From contig CP141139.1 of assembly GCA_035236585.1 (NCBI GenBank), positions 35,659,217 through 35,723,216 of the forward strand: DNA of 64,000 bases, given 5' to 3'. A program made the translations under genes and the position numbers. This stretch comes from Warburgia ugandensis. Taxonomy: Eukaryota; Streptophyta; Magnoliopsida; Canellales; Canellaceae. The notes under the pieces were generated by a model, which was not told the DNA's origin, ran no database searches, and saw nothing but the letters and a program-made list of their open reading frames with translations. Positions 38,826 through 50,818 of the stretch are shown here, piece after piece. Position 1 is the stretch's first letter. Every line of letters begins with the position of its first letter.

Positions 38826-39125
38826 CCAAAACTTATGATCCAAAACAGATGATCCAACTAAGTGATCCAAAATACATGATCCAACTAAGTGATCCAAAAA
38901 CATATGATCAAACTAAGGCATCCAAAACATATGAATCAATTAAGGGATCCAAAACATATGATCCAATTAAGGGATCCAAAACATATGATCCAATTAAGGA
39001 ATCCAAAACATATGAACCAATTGAGGGATCCAAAACATATGAACCAATTGAGAGATCCAAAACATATGAACCAATTGAGAGATCCAAAACATATGATCCA
39101 ATTAAGTGATCCAAAACATGGGATA
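38826..39125 (+). repeat. 27-bp tandem array, about eleven units
   Basis: Units of the form GATCCAAAACATATGATCCA plus seven more bases. Since 27 is a multiple of three, several frames stay open on both strands (38849-39180); these are not genes. Confidence 0.93.
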
Positions 39126-39669
39126 TAACCAAATGATCAAACAAAGAGATCCAAAACATGGGATCTAACCAAATGATCAAACAAAGAGATCTAACCTCAT
39201 AATCTAATCCACTTGATCTAATTTAATGATCAAGTATAATGAGGTGAAAGTACTAAGATATGAAGATTAAGGAAACCCTAAGAATAGGGTGTGTACAATA
39301 TTCTAGCCTTAGTTAAACAGACAGACCGTCTGATATGTACAATATATTTTTCATACAAGTATGGAGACTTGTGGATTTTGATTTACACAGAGATAGAGAC
39401 TGGGGATGCTATGCTAGGGAAGTTATGAGGGTTTGGCCACCCACTTCTTGAAATTTATATGATGGATACCATGCCCAAAAAGAGGTTAAATGTTGGGTGG
39501 GGCAATAATGGGAAGGCCCCATTGTAACAGCCATGGTCCACCCCATGAGGACATGGATTGATTATTCCACAGCTGGTATTAGTGGAGGATTATACAGTTA
39601 TTCGGGCGCGCTGTACGGATTGAGGCTGTAAGCATAGTAGTCCTAAAGTATTTTACATTATGATGCACA

Positions 39670-39985
39670 TATGATAGGCATAGTATGATGCCATGGCATG
39701 ATGATATGTCATTACATGAGTTCCTAGAATGAACACCCCATATGATAATTAGCTAGGTATTGCTCTCCTAAGTGGGAGTATAGCTAGGGGAAGGAACAAG
39801 TATGGCATGATGATATGCTATTACATGAGTTCCTAGAATGAAAACCCTATATGAGGATTGGCTAGGTATTGCTCTCCTAAGTGGGAGTATAGTCAGGGGA
39901 AGGAACAAGTGTTGAGTAATCTTTGGCTAGGTATTGCTCTCCCAAGTGGGAGCATAGCCAGGGTAAGTAACAAGCTTTGAGCAAT
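39670..39985 (+). repeat. Three ~100-bp direct repeats
   Basis: Each unit contains TATTGCTCTCC followed by AAGTGGGAGTATAG and AAGGAACAAG. The first two also share ACATGAGTTCCTAGAATGAA. They lie in the LTR, upstream of the conserved stem-loop. Confidence 0.85.
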
Positions 39986-40623
39986 CTTTACTATATTAAC
40001 TAATTTGTCATATAATACATAAATAATGTATATACTCTATGTGGAGAGTACACAGGAATGGATGACTATGATGAAATAAGGATTGAGATATGTATTCTTA
40101 TATTGATAAAGTAGTATGTTTTTGTATTCCCCTACCAAGCATAGCTTACTGAGGTATTGTACATGTTTCCATGTTTACAATACCTCGTATCTGAAGAAGG
40201 AGGGTTAGAAGCTCAAGACTATAGAAGACTTAAGAAGATGTGGATGAATAATCAAACAAGATACCTCCTCTTGAAGACATGTATTTTATTTGAGGGAATT
40301 GTATTGTACTGAGAGTTTTTAATGTATGGTGAGATTTGTAAATTTTGGATTATGTAATTTGGACAGGTACTGCTACCATGCTGTACTGTGAACCACTGGA
40401 TGGATCCTGGAAGTTTAATAAAATCAGATTCCTTCAATGGAATTTTATTTTGTACACAAATTGTACTTATGTTATGCATGAAGAGGTGACTTGGGTTTTC
40501 AAAACAAGTTTAAAAAGAAAAGACTTTCTGCTGCTTTGTTTTGCGAATTTTTTTTACTGAGGGGACACCCTTGCCTTTGAAAAATATATTATAAAATGTG
40601 TTTCAAAAACCTGGGTCGTCACA

Positions 40624-42430
40624 CATAAAAACTCGATAGTGCAGTCCATGCATGATTTGACATTAGTCACATTGACAATATTAGCAACAACCGGTTTTAA
40701 GAGAGAAGATTTTATCTAAATAAAGATAAGTTTATCGTGTCATACTCATGTCGTATAATTGGGTGTGTTTTGAGTGGTGCTCGCAAAGTGTCCTCGGCAT
40801 ATATGAGCAGCTTGACCAGAGTACGTAAACTAAGCCTTCCACAAAGATATGGTTGTTGAACGAGAGTTTCAAAGGAAGTATTGAAGCCACATCGTGGCTA
40901 CTAGTTTGGTTGAATCAAAGCTATTGGAAGTCACTGAAAAGGAATCATCGGAAGTCATTGGAGCCAAGAAGCAAAGAAGAAATTGGTAGAGTGAGGGGTA
41001 ATCCATACCATATAAAGCTGGATATGAACTAAGAAAATAAGGTTGTTCTCAGACACTTCAACTGTGGTGAGCTGATTTGTATTTATATGTGAGTATACAA
41101 GACATGAATAACTGTTGATAATATTGAATTGATTACAATCCTTTGATTGAGGAATGGAAACAATGCTAGAAACTAATCCTAACAGCTCAGTTAAATATAG
41201 ATTTAATTTTGAATTCAGGATATTGTTGCAAGAAAAATAGTTTAGACACTTAATCTTATACCTTCATCATGGATTATGCAGGATTTTGGTGGACCGAATG
41301 ACCTTATAACTCACCTTTTGGATAAGTCTCAAGGGGGTCTCGATAAGTTGAAGATAGTTCTTGAAGACAACATAAAGCAAGATGAGGAAGAAGATGATCA
41401 CTTTGGAAGGGTCAGACCTTCTATTTCAAGTTCAATTTGAGATGACCCCGATCACTAGAACAATAGAGCCAAACAAATCTTGTTTGTTTAACTTCTGTCG
41501 AACATGCATATACCCTTAATTATACAAATATTTTGACAATTCTTAAGCACAAAGCAATCTATTATTCAATAGGGAACTAGCCTAATTCAAATGTAATTAA
41601 TTGCATAAGATTCCCCATGCAATAAGACCCGCGGTAAGAAAGGCTCCTCAGTAAATAGCAAGACTTGATTCTTAAGTAAGCATAACTAAAGACTTCTAAT
41701 TAATAACCTACAATAGAAAGATCTCTTAGTAGTTTTCTACTCCTAACATATTGATGATTGCACCCGTAATTTGATCCTATCAATGTGAATGTAAAAATAT
41801 ATAGTTTTGAAGAGAGAAACCTTTAAGTCAACAAAAGAATTCGGACTTTGGATTGAAATATATGACCTAATTTCTGTTTGATCTTTCACTAAAAGATTCT
41901 CACTAAGCACTGTCCTAACTCCAAATGTACAAGATAGTTTGAAATTCTAAAGCCGAAGCGTATGTTGATTGGTGATTTGTTAATTTGTCGTGGTAAAGGG
42001 AATAGGAAGTTGTTTTTTACTTTATTTTGGAAAGAAAAATAGGGAGTTGTTCCATGTTGATAATAGAAGCTTCCCGTGCAAAGAAGAAGATGGAACTGTT
42101 TGCCGGTTGTTATTCCATTTATCAAGGAGATACGATGGTTGCGAAACAAGAATTCTATACCAGGGGAGATGTTATTATCTTGGGAAGAAGTTTCACACTC
42201 ATCCAATTTGGTTTCTTTCACTATCTCAATGGTCGTGTCGCTATGAAAAATATGTGTTTTTTGTTCAACTGCAAAGATTCATTAAACAAAAAAACTTAAA
42301 CAGATTCTGTCATACATTATTCCTCTTGAGTCATTCAAAAGTGTAGTACTAAGAGTAGGAGGATAACAATTTTCCTTCGTTCCGTTGTCTATGATGTCGA
42401 TGCCCTTTTCCCCAAAAATTTTGCGGCCTT
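40624..42430. other. Non-repetitive-looking spacer
   Basis: I recognise no transposon in this 1.8 kb. It holds a possible terminal exon (41282-41440) and an open stretch on the plus strand (42027-42299) with no known motif. It could be host DNA or the 3' part of the Copia body to its right. Confidence 0.4.
41282..41440 (+). pseudogene. Possible orphan last exon of an unidentified protein
   Basis: A pyrimidine-poor but usable acceptor (TTATGCAG) precedes 52 clean codons and a TGA. The peptide starts DFGGPNDLITHLLDKSQGGL, then has an acidic cluster (KQDEEEDDHFG) and ends SISSSI. Codon quality and composition look like a real gene tail, unlike the neighbouring transposon frames. I do not recognise the family. 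No other exon was identified within 1.5 kb upstream, so this may be a fragment. Confidence 0.35.
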
Positions 42431-44494
42431 ATTTGCTGTCCTGTGTATATACTTACTCTGCTAGTCACTCCTTCAAGCATTCTTTGGCAGTCCTCATGAA
42501 GTAGCATGGCTCACCAAATGGTGTTTGACCTGTGGCTCATAGCATCTACGGCTAAAGTAGAGTCTATACCTATGTCAATAGCCATTTTTATTTCATACCA
42601 TAGAGCCTCTACCTCATTGGTAGTCTTCAGGGTCTTAAGTGATTCTTTCCATTTACTGTGAGAATTGATATGTATTGTATTTACAGAGGTATGGAGAGTG
42701 TCAAGTTAAAAATCCACCTTAACATGATTACATATTTACTTGGCCTTATGCCTCACCTCATGTTGAAGAATCCAATGACATGACTTTTGACTTGTCTCGT
42801 AGAAGTGAATAGAGCAGCTACAAGTGACTCTGTCATTACATCGGCCACCTGATTGCGAATCCAAATTTAGCAATCTCTTGGAAACAAGATCACGTACAAA
42901 ATGAAAATCCACTTCTTCATGTTTTCTTCCTGCTCTATACAGGATTGGCTGTTAGATATGTGGCACCAAGATTATCACATTAAAGTATCGGTGGATGATT
43001 AGAGGCGACTACAAGGTCACATAGTAAGGACTGAATCCACACAACTTCGGATGTTGCATTTGCAATGTCTTTGTGTTCTGACTCGGTAGATGATTGAGCT
43101 ATAGTCGGTAGCTTCTTGGCTGACCAGAACGTAAGAATATTTCTAAGAAAAATGGTATATCCACCAGTGGACTTCCGTCATCCAGCCACCTGACTCAATC
43201 GGCACCTTAGTGAACTTAGAGATTAAGAGACTTGAAAGATGTAATGTACAGCCCATGAGTATTTTTGTGACGAAGATAGCGTAGAATACGCTTCATCAGT
43301 TGGACAGTGAAGGTATTGGCAAACCTAGTTATCTGCCAAGGAAATATCTGGTCGGATCAGTGTCACATACTGTAAAGCCCCAACGATGCCGCAATATTGT
43401 CTAGGATCCAACAATGTTTTTCCCGTGTGCCTGGATAGTTTTGAATACGGATACATAGGACTAGAAAGAGGTTTGAGATGTGACATGTTGGCACGAGCTA
43501 TATGGAATGTCATTTATGTATTATTCTCTGCAATATAAACAGGCCACTAGAGGAACGATACACTTCTATCCCAAGAAAATAACTGACCTCGCCTAGATCA
43601 TTTGATGCAAATGAGCGTGTAAAACTCTGATCAATCAGGACAGAGCATCTGAGTTGTTACCGGTAAAAATGATATCATCTACATAGACGAGAAAACAAAG
43701 TAAAACATTGCCACCCCTGTAAACAAACAGCAAGTTATGAGTTTTGGAGCGAGTGAAACCAGGTCGATGTAATATAGAACTCAGCTTTGCAAACCATACG
43801 CGAGTAGAGTGCTTCAAGCCATATATGGATTTATGAAGCTTGCAAGCGTAGTCGGAGGAAGCTTGTCGATAAATCCTGGTGGTTGGGTCCTATATACCTC
43901 CTTAAATAGGTCACTATATATAAAAGGGATTGCTAACATCGAGTTGACGTAGTTACCACCCAAGAGAAACTGCAAGCGATAGTACTAACCGAATAGTTGC
44001 AACTTGAGCGAAGCAGGTGAGAAAGTACAGTGTTATCGATGCCTTGCGGCAAGTCTCTCCCTGTATTTATTAATAAAGCCATCAGGATTGAGCTTGAGAC
44101 AAAAAACCCACTTGCTCCCAACTACATTCATGAATTTTCATCGAGGAACAAGCGTCATATGGTGCCATGGCTTGTCAAGGACTTGATTTCGGCTATCATA
44201 GCACCACGCCATTCCTTGTATTTTTGTGCATCAGTGAAGCCACTTAGTTCATCTAGCTCCGAAAGCACTGATATAAAAACCGATGACAGGGTTAGCTTGA
44301 TGGCAAAATTGGCAGTGGGTCCACGTTGTTTGTGCATATGTTTAAGGATCATACGATGTGTTCTTGATGGTACGGATTTGAATACTAGATTAGTTGAAGT
44401 ACCCTACAAGTCCACAAGCAAATATAGACCAGCTGGATTAGTAATGGAAAAGTACTCATTTGTAGCCATTGGATTGGGTAGGAGGAGATTTTGG

Positions 44495-45676
44495 TGAATT
44501 GAGGAGTTATTATTTGAATTCCCTGGGAGGTCTACCATGGAAGCTATTTTCTTGCTAAGACAATTAGTAGAGAAATATAGGGAAAGGAGGAAAGACCTAC
44601 ATATGGTCTTTATCGATTTAGAGAAAGCTTATGATAGAGTCCCTAGAGAGTTAATATGGAGGGTGTTGGGTGGTAAGGGAGTTTCTCAAGGGTATATAGA
44701 CATAATTAAATATATGTATGAGGGAGCGGTAACAAATGTTGAGACCACTAGTGGTGTGATTGGTGATTTTCCTGTCACTGTAGGATTGCACCAAGGATTG
44801 GCATTGAGTCCATATCTCTTCACATTAGTTATGGATGAGTTAACAAAACATTTGCACAAGGAGATCCCCTAGTGCATGCTATTTGCAGATGATATAGTCT
44901 TACTTGATGAGACAATGGAGGGTGTAAACATAAAGCTAGAGTTATGGAGAGAAGCATTAGAATTTGAAGGATTTAAAATTAGCCGAACTAAGACAGAATA
45001 TATGGAATGTAATTTTAGCAAGGAGAGTAGGAGTGGAACACCAGTCAAGATTGATAACCAAGAAGTCCCCGTGAAAGACCTCTTTCAGTACTTAGGATCA
45101 TTGATCCATGAGAGTGGAGAGATTGAGAGGGAAGTTACCCATAGAATCCAAGCGGGTTGGAACAAATGGAGATGTGCATCTGGAGTTTTATGTGATCGAT
45201 GGGTTCCACTCAAACTAAAAGGAAAATTCTATAGGATGGCTATAAGGCCGACCATGCTCTATGGATCATAGTGTTGGCCAGTTAAGGAACATGATACTCA
45301 TAGGATGAGCATCGCAAAAATGAGGATGTTGAGATGGATGAGTGGTAAGACAAGAAATGACAGAATTAGAAATGAAAATATTATAAAAAATTTAGGGGTA
45401 GCACCAATAGGTAATAAGATGAGGGAGATTAGACTTAGATGGTTTGGACATGTCCAAAGGAGACCAACAACGGCACCAGTTAGAAGGAGTGAGGCAATAC
45501 AAGTAGAAGGTTCTAAAAGGGCAAGGGGAAGGCCCAAAAGAACGTAGATAGAAGTGGTGAGGAAAGATTTAAAAACTTTGGGACTGAATGAAATGATAGT
45601 ATTTAATAGAGTGGAATGGAGGAATAAGATTCATGTGGCTGACCCCTAATTGGGAGAAGGTCTTGATGATGATGAC
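44495..45676 (+). mobile_element. 5'-truncated RTE-type LINE, reverse transcriptase to 3' end
   Basis: One frame runs from about 44510 to the natural stop at 45647-45649. It contains FPGRSTMEAIF, FIDLEKAYDRVPRELIW, GLHQGLALSPYLF, the catalytic FADD, LFQYLGSLI and MRMLRWMSGKTR, then RLRWFGHVQRRP: the fingers, palm and C-terminal block of plant RTE elements. The endonuclease and the start are missing, as usual for 5'-truncated copies. Three in-frame TAG codons (44870-44872, 45269-45271, 45545-45547) break it; no frame change was seen over 1.1 kb. The 3' tail is a short GAT repeat (45664-45675), typical of RTE. It sits in the hinge of the outer Copia. Target duplications were not clear. Confidence 0.92.
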
Positions 45677-46644
45677 ATTCAAATTTGATCGAGATAAGTG
45701 TAAGGAATTTGATGGATGGTTATAAGGTGATAAGAATGGAGAGGAGTTAAATTTTAAATTAAAATTAAAATATGGATTTAAATTAAAATTCAAGGGTTTG
45801 CTAGATTGGGAATTAGGATTAAATGATGGGGTTGAATTAGGGGTGGGTAACAAATTTTGTGAGGAGTGAATTATCAGTCTGAATTGGTTGGACTTAAAGA
45901 TGAGGACTTAGAATTTGAAATTCATGATGAGTTAGGAGTTTGAATAGGGCTAGGTAACCTATTGTAAATGGAATTTAATAGAGAGGAGTTTGGAAGATTG
46001 GCATTAGCAAGTAAGGAATTGTTTAAAAGAGACTAAATTGGAGACATTCAAATTCAAATGGATTGGACAATAACACGCACTTGCATGTGGGGGCATTGTT
46101 GGCTTGGATCCAATTAAAGGGAGAACCGTGCATGGCATTGGAGATGGATATGATGGGAGTGAACCGAGAATGAGTGGATTGGAATAAGGAAAAAATTGCT
46201 CATTAAATCGGGCATGTCTAGCAAGATATATTCATCTGTATTTATGGTCTAAGAACTTGTAACCTACGTGATTTGGTCTATAACCACGGAAAACACAGGT
46301 AACTGTGTGAAACTCGAATTTGTAAGAATTGTATGGTTGGATGAATGGAAAACATACACAATCAAAGGTTTTCAAAAATTTATAAATATGGACTTCTTTT
46401 GAAGAGAATTTGGAAAGGAGAATTTCTTCCTAATTGTGAAATTGGCATTCGATTTATCAAAAAAGTTACATTATCAAATACATGGAACCAATGTTAGTGA
46501 TTTTGGGAATGTAGAGAACGTTAGAAAGCTTGAAATGTGAATTTTTATAGGAGATAGAGGAAGAACCAATGTTTTTTTTTACTTGGTGTGCAAATCTGTT
46601 CCATTCCCCATCCTTAATTGATCTAGACCATTGTAAGAGATTAC

Positions 46645-46991
46645 TGTTAGGTGCAGTAGTTAGGATCCAAATCATACAAAAATGCAATCACACACAAAAC
46701 ACAAAAAGGGTTTACGTGGTTCGGCTATGTATAACCTATGTCCATGAGAGGAGGAGGGGAATATCTTCACTATGAAAAAGAATTACACCCGTTCTATTCT
46801 AATGATTTTGGCTCTGCCTCTAGTCCTATTTATAGAGGCTAGAGGTGGTGAAAAGTTTCGTAGTAGGATTCTAATCCTTCTTTCCTTTTCCTTCTCCGAT
46901 TAGGACTCCTAATCAGATTAAGATTACATTTAACTAACTTGCCTTATTTTGCAGGATTCTTCGGGCATGATTATGGGGATGGACGTCATCA
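46645..46991 (-). repeat. 3' LTR of the Tork-like Copia
   Basis: Matches 63372-63708 along its length. On the minus strand it follows the purine tract at 46992-47010. Confidence 0.93.
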
Positions 46992-47010
46992 ATTCTCCCC
47001 CTCCATCCCC
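46992..47010 (-). promoter_or_regulatory. Polypurine tract of the Tork-like Copia
   Basis: The minus strand is GGGGATGGAGGGGGAGAAT immediately before the 3' LTR, where plus-strand priming takes place in this family. Confidence 0.85.
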
Positions 47011-47529
47011 ATGCCATACTCCACTAGTCTGAACTCATGCCTGCTATGTTTTTACATAGCAGTAGCTTCTCATAGGTTACCACCTTTGTCAACATATCTG
47101 CAGGATTTTCATCAATGTGAATCTTTTCCAGCTTTAGCATCTGTTCTTCTATCACCTCTCGTATCCAATGATACCGTATGTCAATGTGCTTGGTGTGCGA
47201 ATGATACATTGAGTTCTTGCTTAGGTCTAGAGCACTCTGACTATTGCAATATATCTTGTATTCTTCCTATGTGATACCAAGCTCCTGAAGAAACTATTTT
47301 ATCCACAACATTTCCTTGCCTGCTTCAGCTACGGCAATATATTCAGTTTCTATTGTCGATAGAGCTACGCACTTCTGCAACTTGGACTGTCATGATACAA
47401 CTCCCCTGCAAAAGTGAAAATGAACCTTGATGTTGACTTTCTTCCATCAAGATCTCCAACCATATCAGCATCTATGTAACCTTCCAGGAGTGTATTTGTC
47501 CTTCCAAAGCACAGGCACAACTTAGATGT

Positions 47530-50500
47530 TGTGACACCCCAAGTTTTTATAAACCTTTTTCCCAAACTAATAATAATATTATTATTATTATTATTATGTT
47601 TTTAATAAAAATAGATGGGATCCTTGAAAATGAAAACTCAAAATCTATAAATTTTACGCAATGTTAAAAGAATTAACCGAAAATGAAAACCTCGGGAGTC
47701 AACCCCATTCCAAAATTGCAACAATAAATAAAATTAAATCTGAATACTCTGGGCATGCTCAATTTAAAACCACGATAAATACACAAGCTGAGCAAAGACT
47801 ATAATAAATCAAGTAAAAAAGCCACCAGGTTCCATCCATGATCACCACAACAACTAAATCTGTAATTAAACGTTCACTACACCATGGTATGGGTCCAATC
47901 TATCCAAATATGTAAACATCCACGTAAAGTCTTAAAGGTCTAATACAAGTCTAAGAGATGTACACTAATATGTCTCCGAATACAAAAAATGGATAGTCCT
48001 CAGGTCATCGCCCAAATCAATGCTACTTCACCCGCTTTCCTTTCTAGTTATCTCCCTCTATATCTGAGGCATTGCAAAACAAAGCAATGCCTCAACAAAC
48101 TATGCATATGTAGGTGATCATATTCAATTAAAGCTTAATAAAATCACAGTGATAGCATTCAATTAAAGGCTAATAAAATCACAGTGATCGCATTCAATTA
48201 AAGCTTAATAAACTCACATGGCGAATCTCATGTAATAATCATATATAAGGCACGCCAAATAATCAGACGCTCATAATGGAGTAGCATATGAAAACCATAA
48301 ATCTTCAATAAAGATATCAAGTCAAATCATGATGGCATACAAGGCATGATAAAAACACAGATGTGCATCCATGAAAACAATAAGAGTCCATGTCCACAGA
48401 ATAATATGCATGAAAGTTATGATGAATAGGGCATTGTATCAAAAACAACCCCAAGAGTGTCCCACAACGCTCAATCACCGCTAATGAGTACTCATACCAA
48501 TCTTGGGTCCCTCCCGTGCAGCCCGTATCAGCGCCAGAGTTCCTACGACCTAGGCCCAGCTTGCCTCGGTTCACCCCACATCCACATAAGCATACAGAAT
48601 AACAGTATGGGCTACTATGCTGCAGTGACAACTCCACCAGGATTTGAACCACTACCGCTCCCCATCGACACCCAAATGGGAGACTTTGTCCATCCCCATA
48701 GGAAGGAACGAACCCATATGGGGGACTACCCATGATACCATCACCTACGTACCTGGCATTATACCACTTAAGGCCGATGTCTAATAATCATCATCACAAA
48801 GTCAGAGGCCGGGTGGCCAACCCTACAACCCTCATATCATAGTAACCACCGGGTGGAAACACCCGTCATAAATCAACAATAAGTAGTAAATTATGGAAAG
48901 ACTCCATAAAATTATCTCAATAAGTATGATCAAAACCTATGATAAATACAGTACATCATGTGTAAAACATGGTTATTCGCAAAAATAGAATGTCATACTA
49001 CTAGTAAGAAGTAGGAATACATTTATGTGATTACAAGAAGACACAAAACACATGCCTCAAGAACTTTAGAAAACAGGTCATGGTTACTAAAATCACAGAG
49101 AAACTTCGAATGAAATCACCTACCTCGATAAACGTGGTACTCCAATCAGACGTGTAAGCTATATCACGTCGTGCACCCTGACATACCTGTCACATTGTAA
49201 GTCATCAATTACTTGATGTTGTCACATCTCAATTAAATAACTCCAAGTGATAACCCTCCCAATCTGGTAGTTAATCCTAGACTAACGACCTAGATCATCT
49301 GATTAACTCTCTATTAGGGCAATCCTGAGCTAGATGTTTGTCTTCCTGACATCTAGACTGTCATATATCATTTTGAGTTTCAATCCTACTCATTTTTATC
49401 ATGGTCCATTAAATTTCCATTTCATTTAGTGATTCACATGTATCTTTATGATTACACGACGATTTGACGATCAAATCACTCTCTGATCAACACATCCTAA
49501 GACACTTGCTCAGATCGACGCTCAAGATCACTTTTCTTGGAAATTCAATGAGATCTACTCTTCTAATCCCCTAAATCATCCCATATTTTATGTATACCAT
49601 CAAGGTCTAAGGCTTGATCATACATTATTCAGCCTGATCTAGGTCATCTAATAGTATTTAGTAGTTTGACCATTTAAAAGGTACTCAAAGTTAGGTTTTT
49701 ATTTTAAATCTAGGTCAGCGTCATTGAAAGGGTAGTAATCCCCTAAAATCATATTTTTTGTGAATGCATGGCTCAGAAAGATCCAAAAATCAAGAGAAAG
49801 CCGTGCCGTGTGTGCCACCCGCATGTCGTGCATGTGTCGCCTCATGTGCTAGTCGTCCAATGCGCCAACGTGCGTTCGCTGCCCGAGCGTTGCCCGCGTG
49901 CGCCATCGAGCTACTGCCGCTGGGTGCCATCACCGAGAACGACGACTAGCTGGGCACAGTTGCCGGAGACGACGGCCTGACTTCGGTCACTACCAACAAC
50001 TCTCAAGTGTCCAAATGGCCTGATTTTTGCATCGTTATCTCGTGTTTTTACACGATTTTCATTACATTACTAAAAATCTCCTCATTACTATTTTCTTGAT
50101 TTTTTGGCATCCCCAGCCATCCAATTACCATGAAAATTCATGGGTTTGTTCTTTGCTCCATCATACACAAGATGAATAGTTCAGATCATCCATCTGACAC
50201 CGTTTCATTGGGTTATTTTTGCAAAAATAGTAAAATCATGCAGTCACCGAAAAAACGACATTCCACGTCATTTTTCGATGTTAAAAAAAGGGTAAACTAA
50301 ATCGAGATAAGCTGAAAATGGAGAGGGGAAGAGGGAACGAGGGTCTACCTCAATCAGGCCAGCCGAAACGAGAAGCTTCCAGTTCGTGTGCACCTGGGAG
50401 GGGGCTATCCCTGTTGTTATTAGCGTTTGGCGCCGTTGCCGTCATTGGTGACACGAAAGCTGAGGGGGAAAGTTTTGGCTATACAGGAAATAGGCAAGCT

Positions 50501-50803
50501 TTTAAAGCCTCATTTGTGAGTTCCCACGCTCAATCCGTGGGCCCCACGTGTATTTACCATTTTACCCCCTGCCATTTAATTAATACACAAATTAAATAAA
50601 TTAGCTATCTTTCCTCCAGTCTCTGATTTTAGATTTCTTAGTGGCGTTGGATTCCATTTTTCAAGTACATTTCAATTATTAAGGTTTTAACTAGAGATTT
50701 CATCTCCTATTTTCCCAAATCCTCAATTTCCTAATTTTCCAATTTTTTTCATAATTCTACGAAATTACGTATTTTCTAGAATTTAAAATTTTGGGTTATT
50801 ACG
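47530..50803 (-). repeat. 3' LTR of the chromovirus (~3.3 kb)
   Basis: On the minus strand it begins CGTAATAACCC just after the purine tract and ends GGGGTGTCACA. It carries the stem-loop at 48065-48094 and a CpG-rich block at about 49795-49980. Open frames in it are not genes. Confidence 0.88.
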
Positions 50804-50818
50804 GCCTCTCCCCCTTAT
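50804..50818 (-). promoter_or_regulatory. Polypurine tract of the chromovirus
   Basis: The minus strand reads ATAAGGGGGAGAGGC just before the 3' LTR start. Confidence 0.8.

Larger units (their letters stand above)
36566..40623 (+). mobile_element. Long LTR, 3' part, of the 26919/19080 group
   Basis: It ends CCTGGGTCGTCACA at 40623 and aligns in opposite orientation with 26919-29950 (for example 37190-37560 with the reverse of 29440-29720, and 39420-39640 with the reverse of 27750-27960). The LTR start is not present: its 5' side abuts the LTR of another family at 36565. It contains three tandem arrays and the stem-loop at 40151-40186. No coding domain. Confidence 0.75.

Noticed and set aside
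38849-39180. CRISPR-like regular array
   Set aside because: Direct tandem 27-bp units with no spacers, inside a plant LTR.
32382-40623. A single 8-kb LTR or one complete element
   Set aside because: It is built from two LTR families plus a nested solo LTR, with no coding interior.
48457-48735. Plus-strand open frame of 92 codons
   Set aside because: Lies wholly in the chromovirus 3' LTR; no domain.
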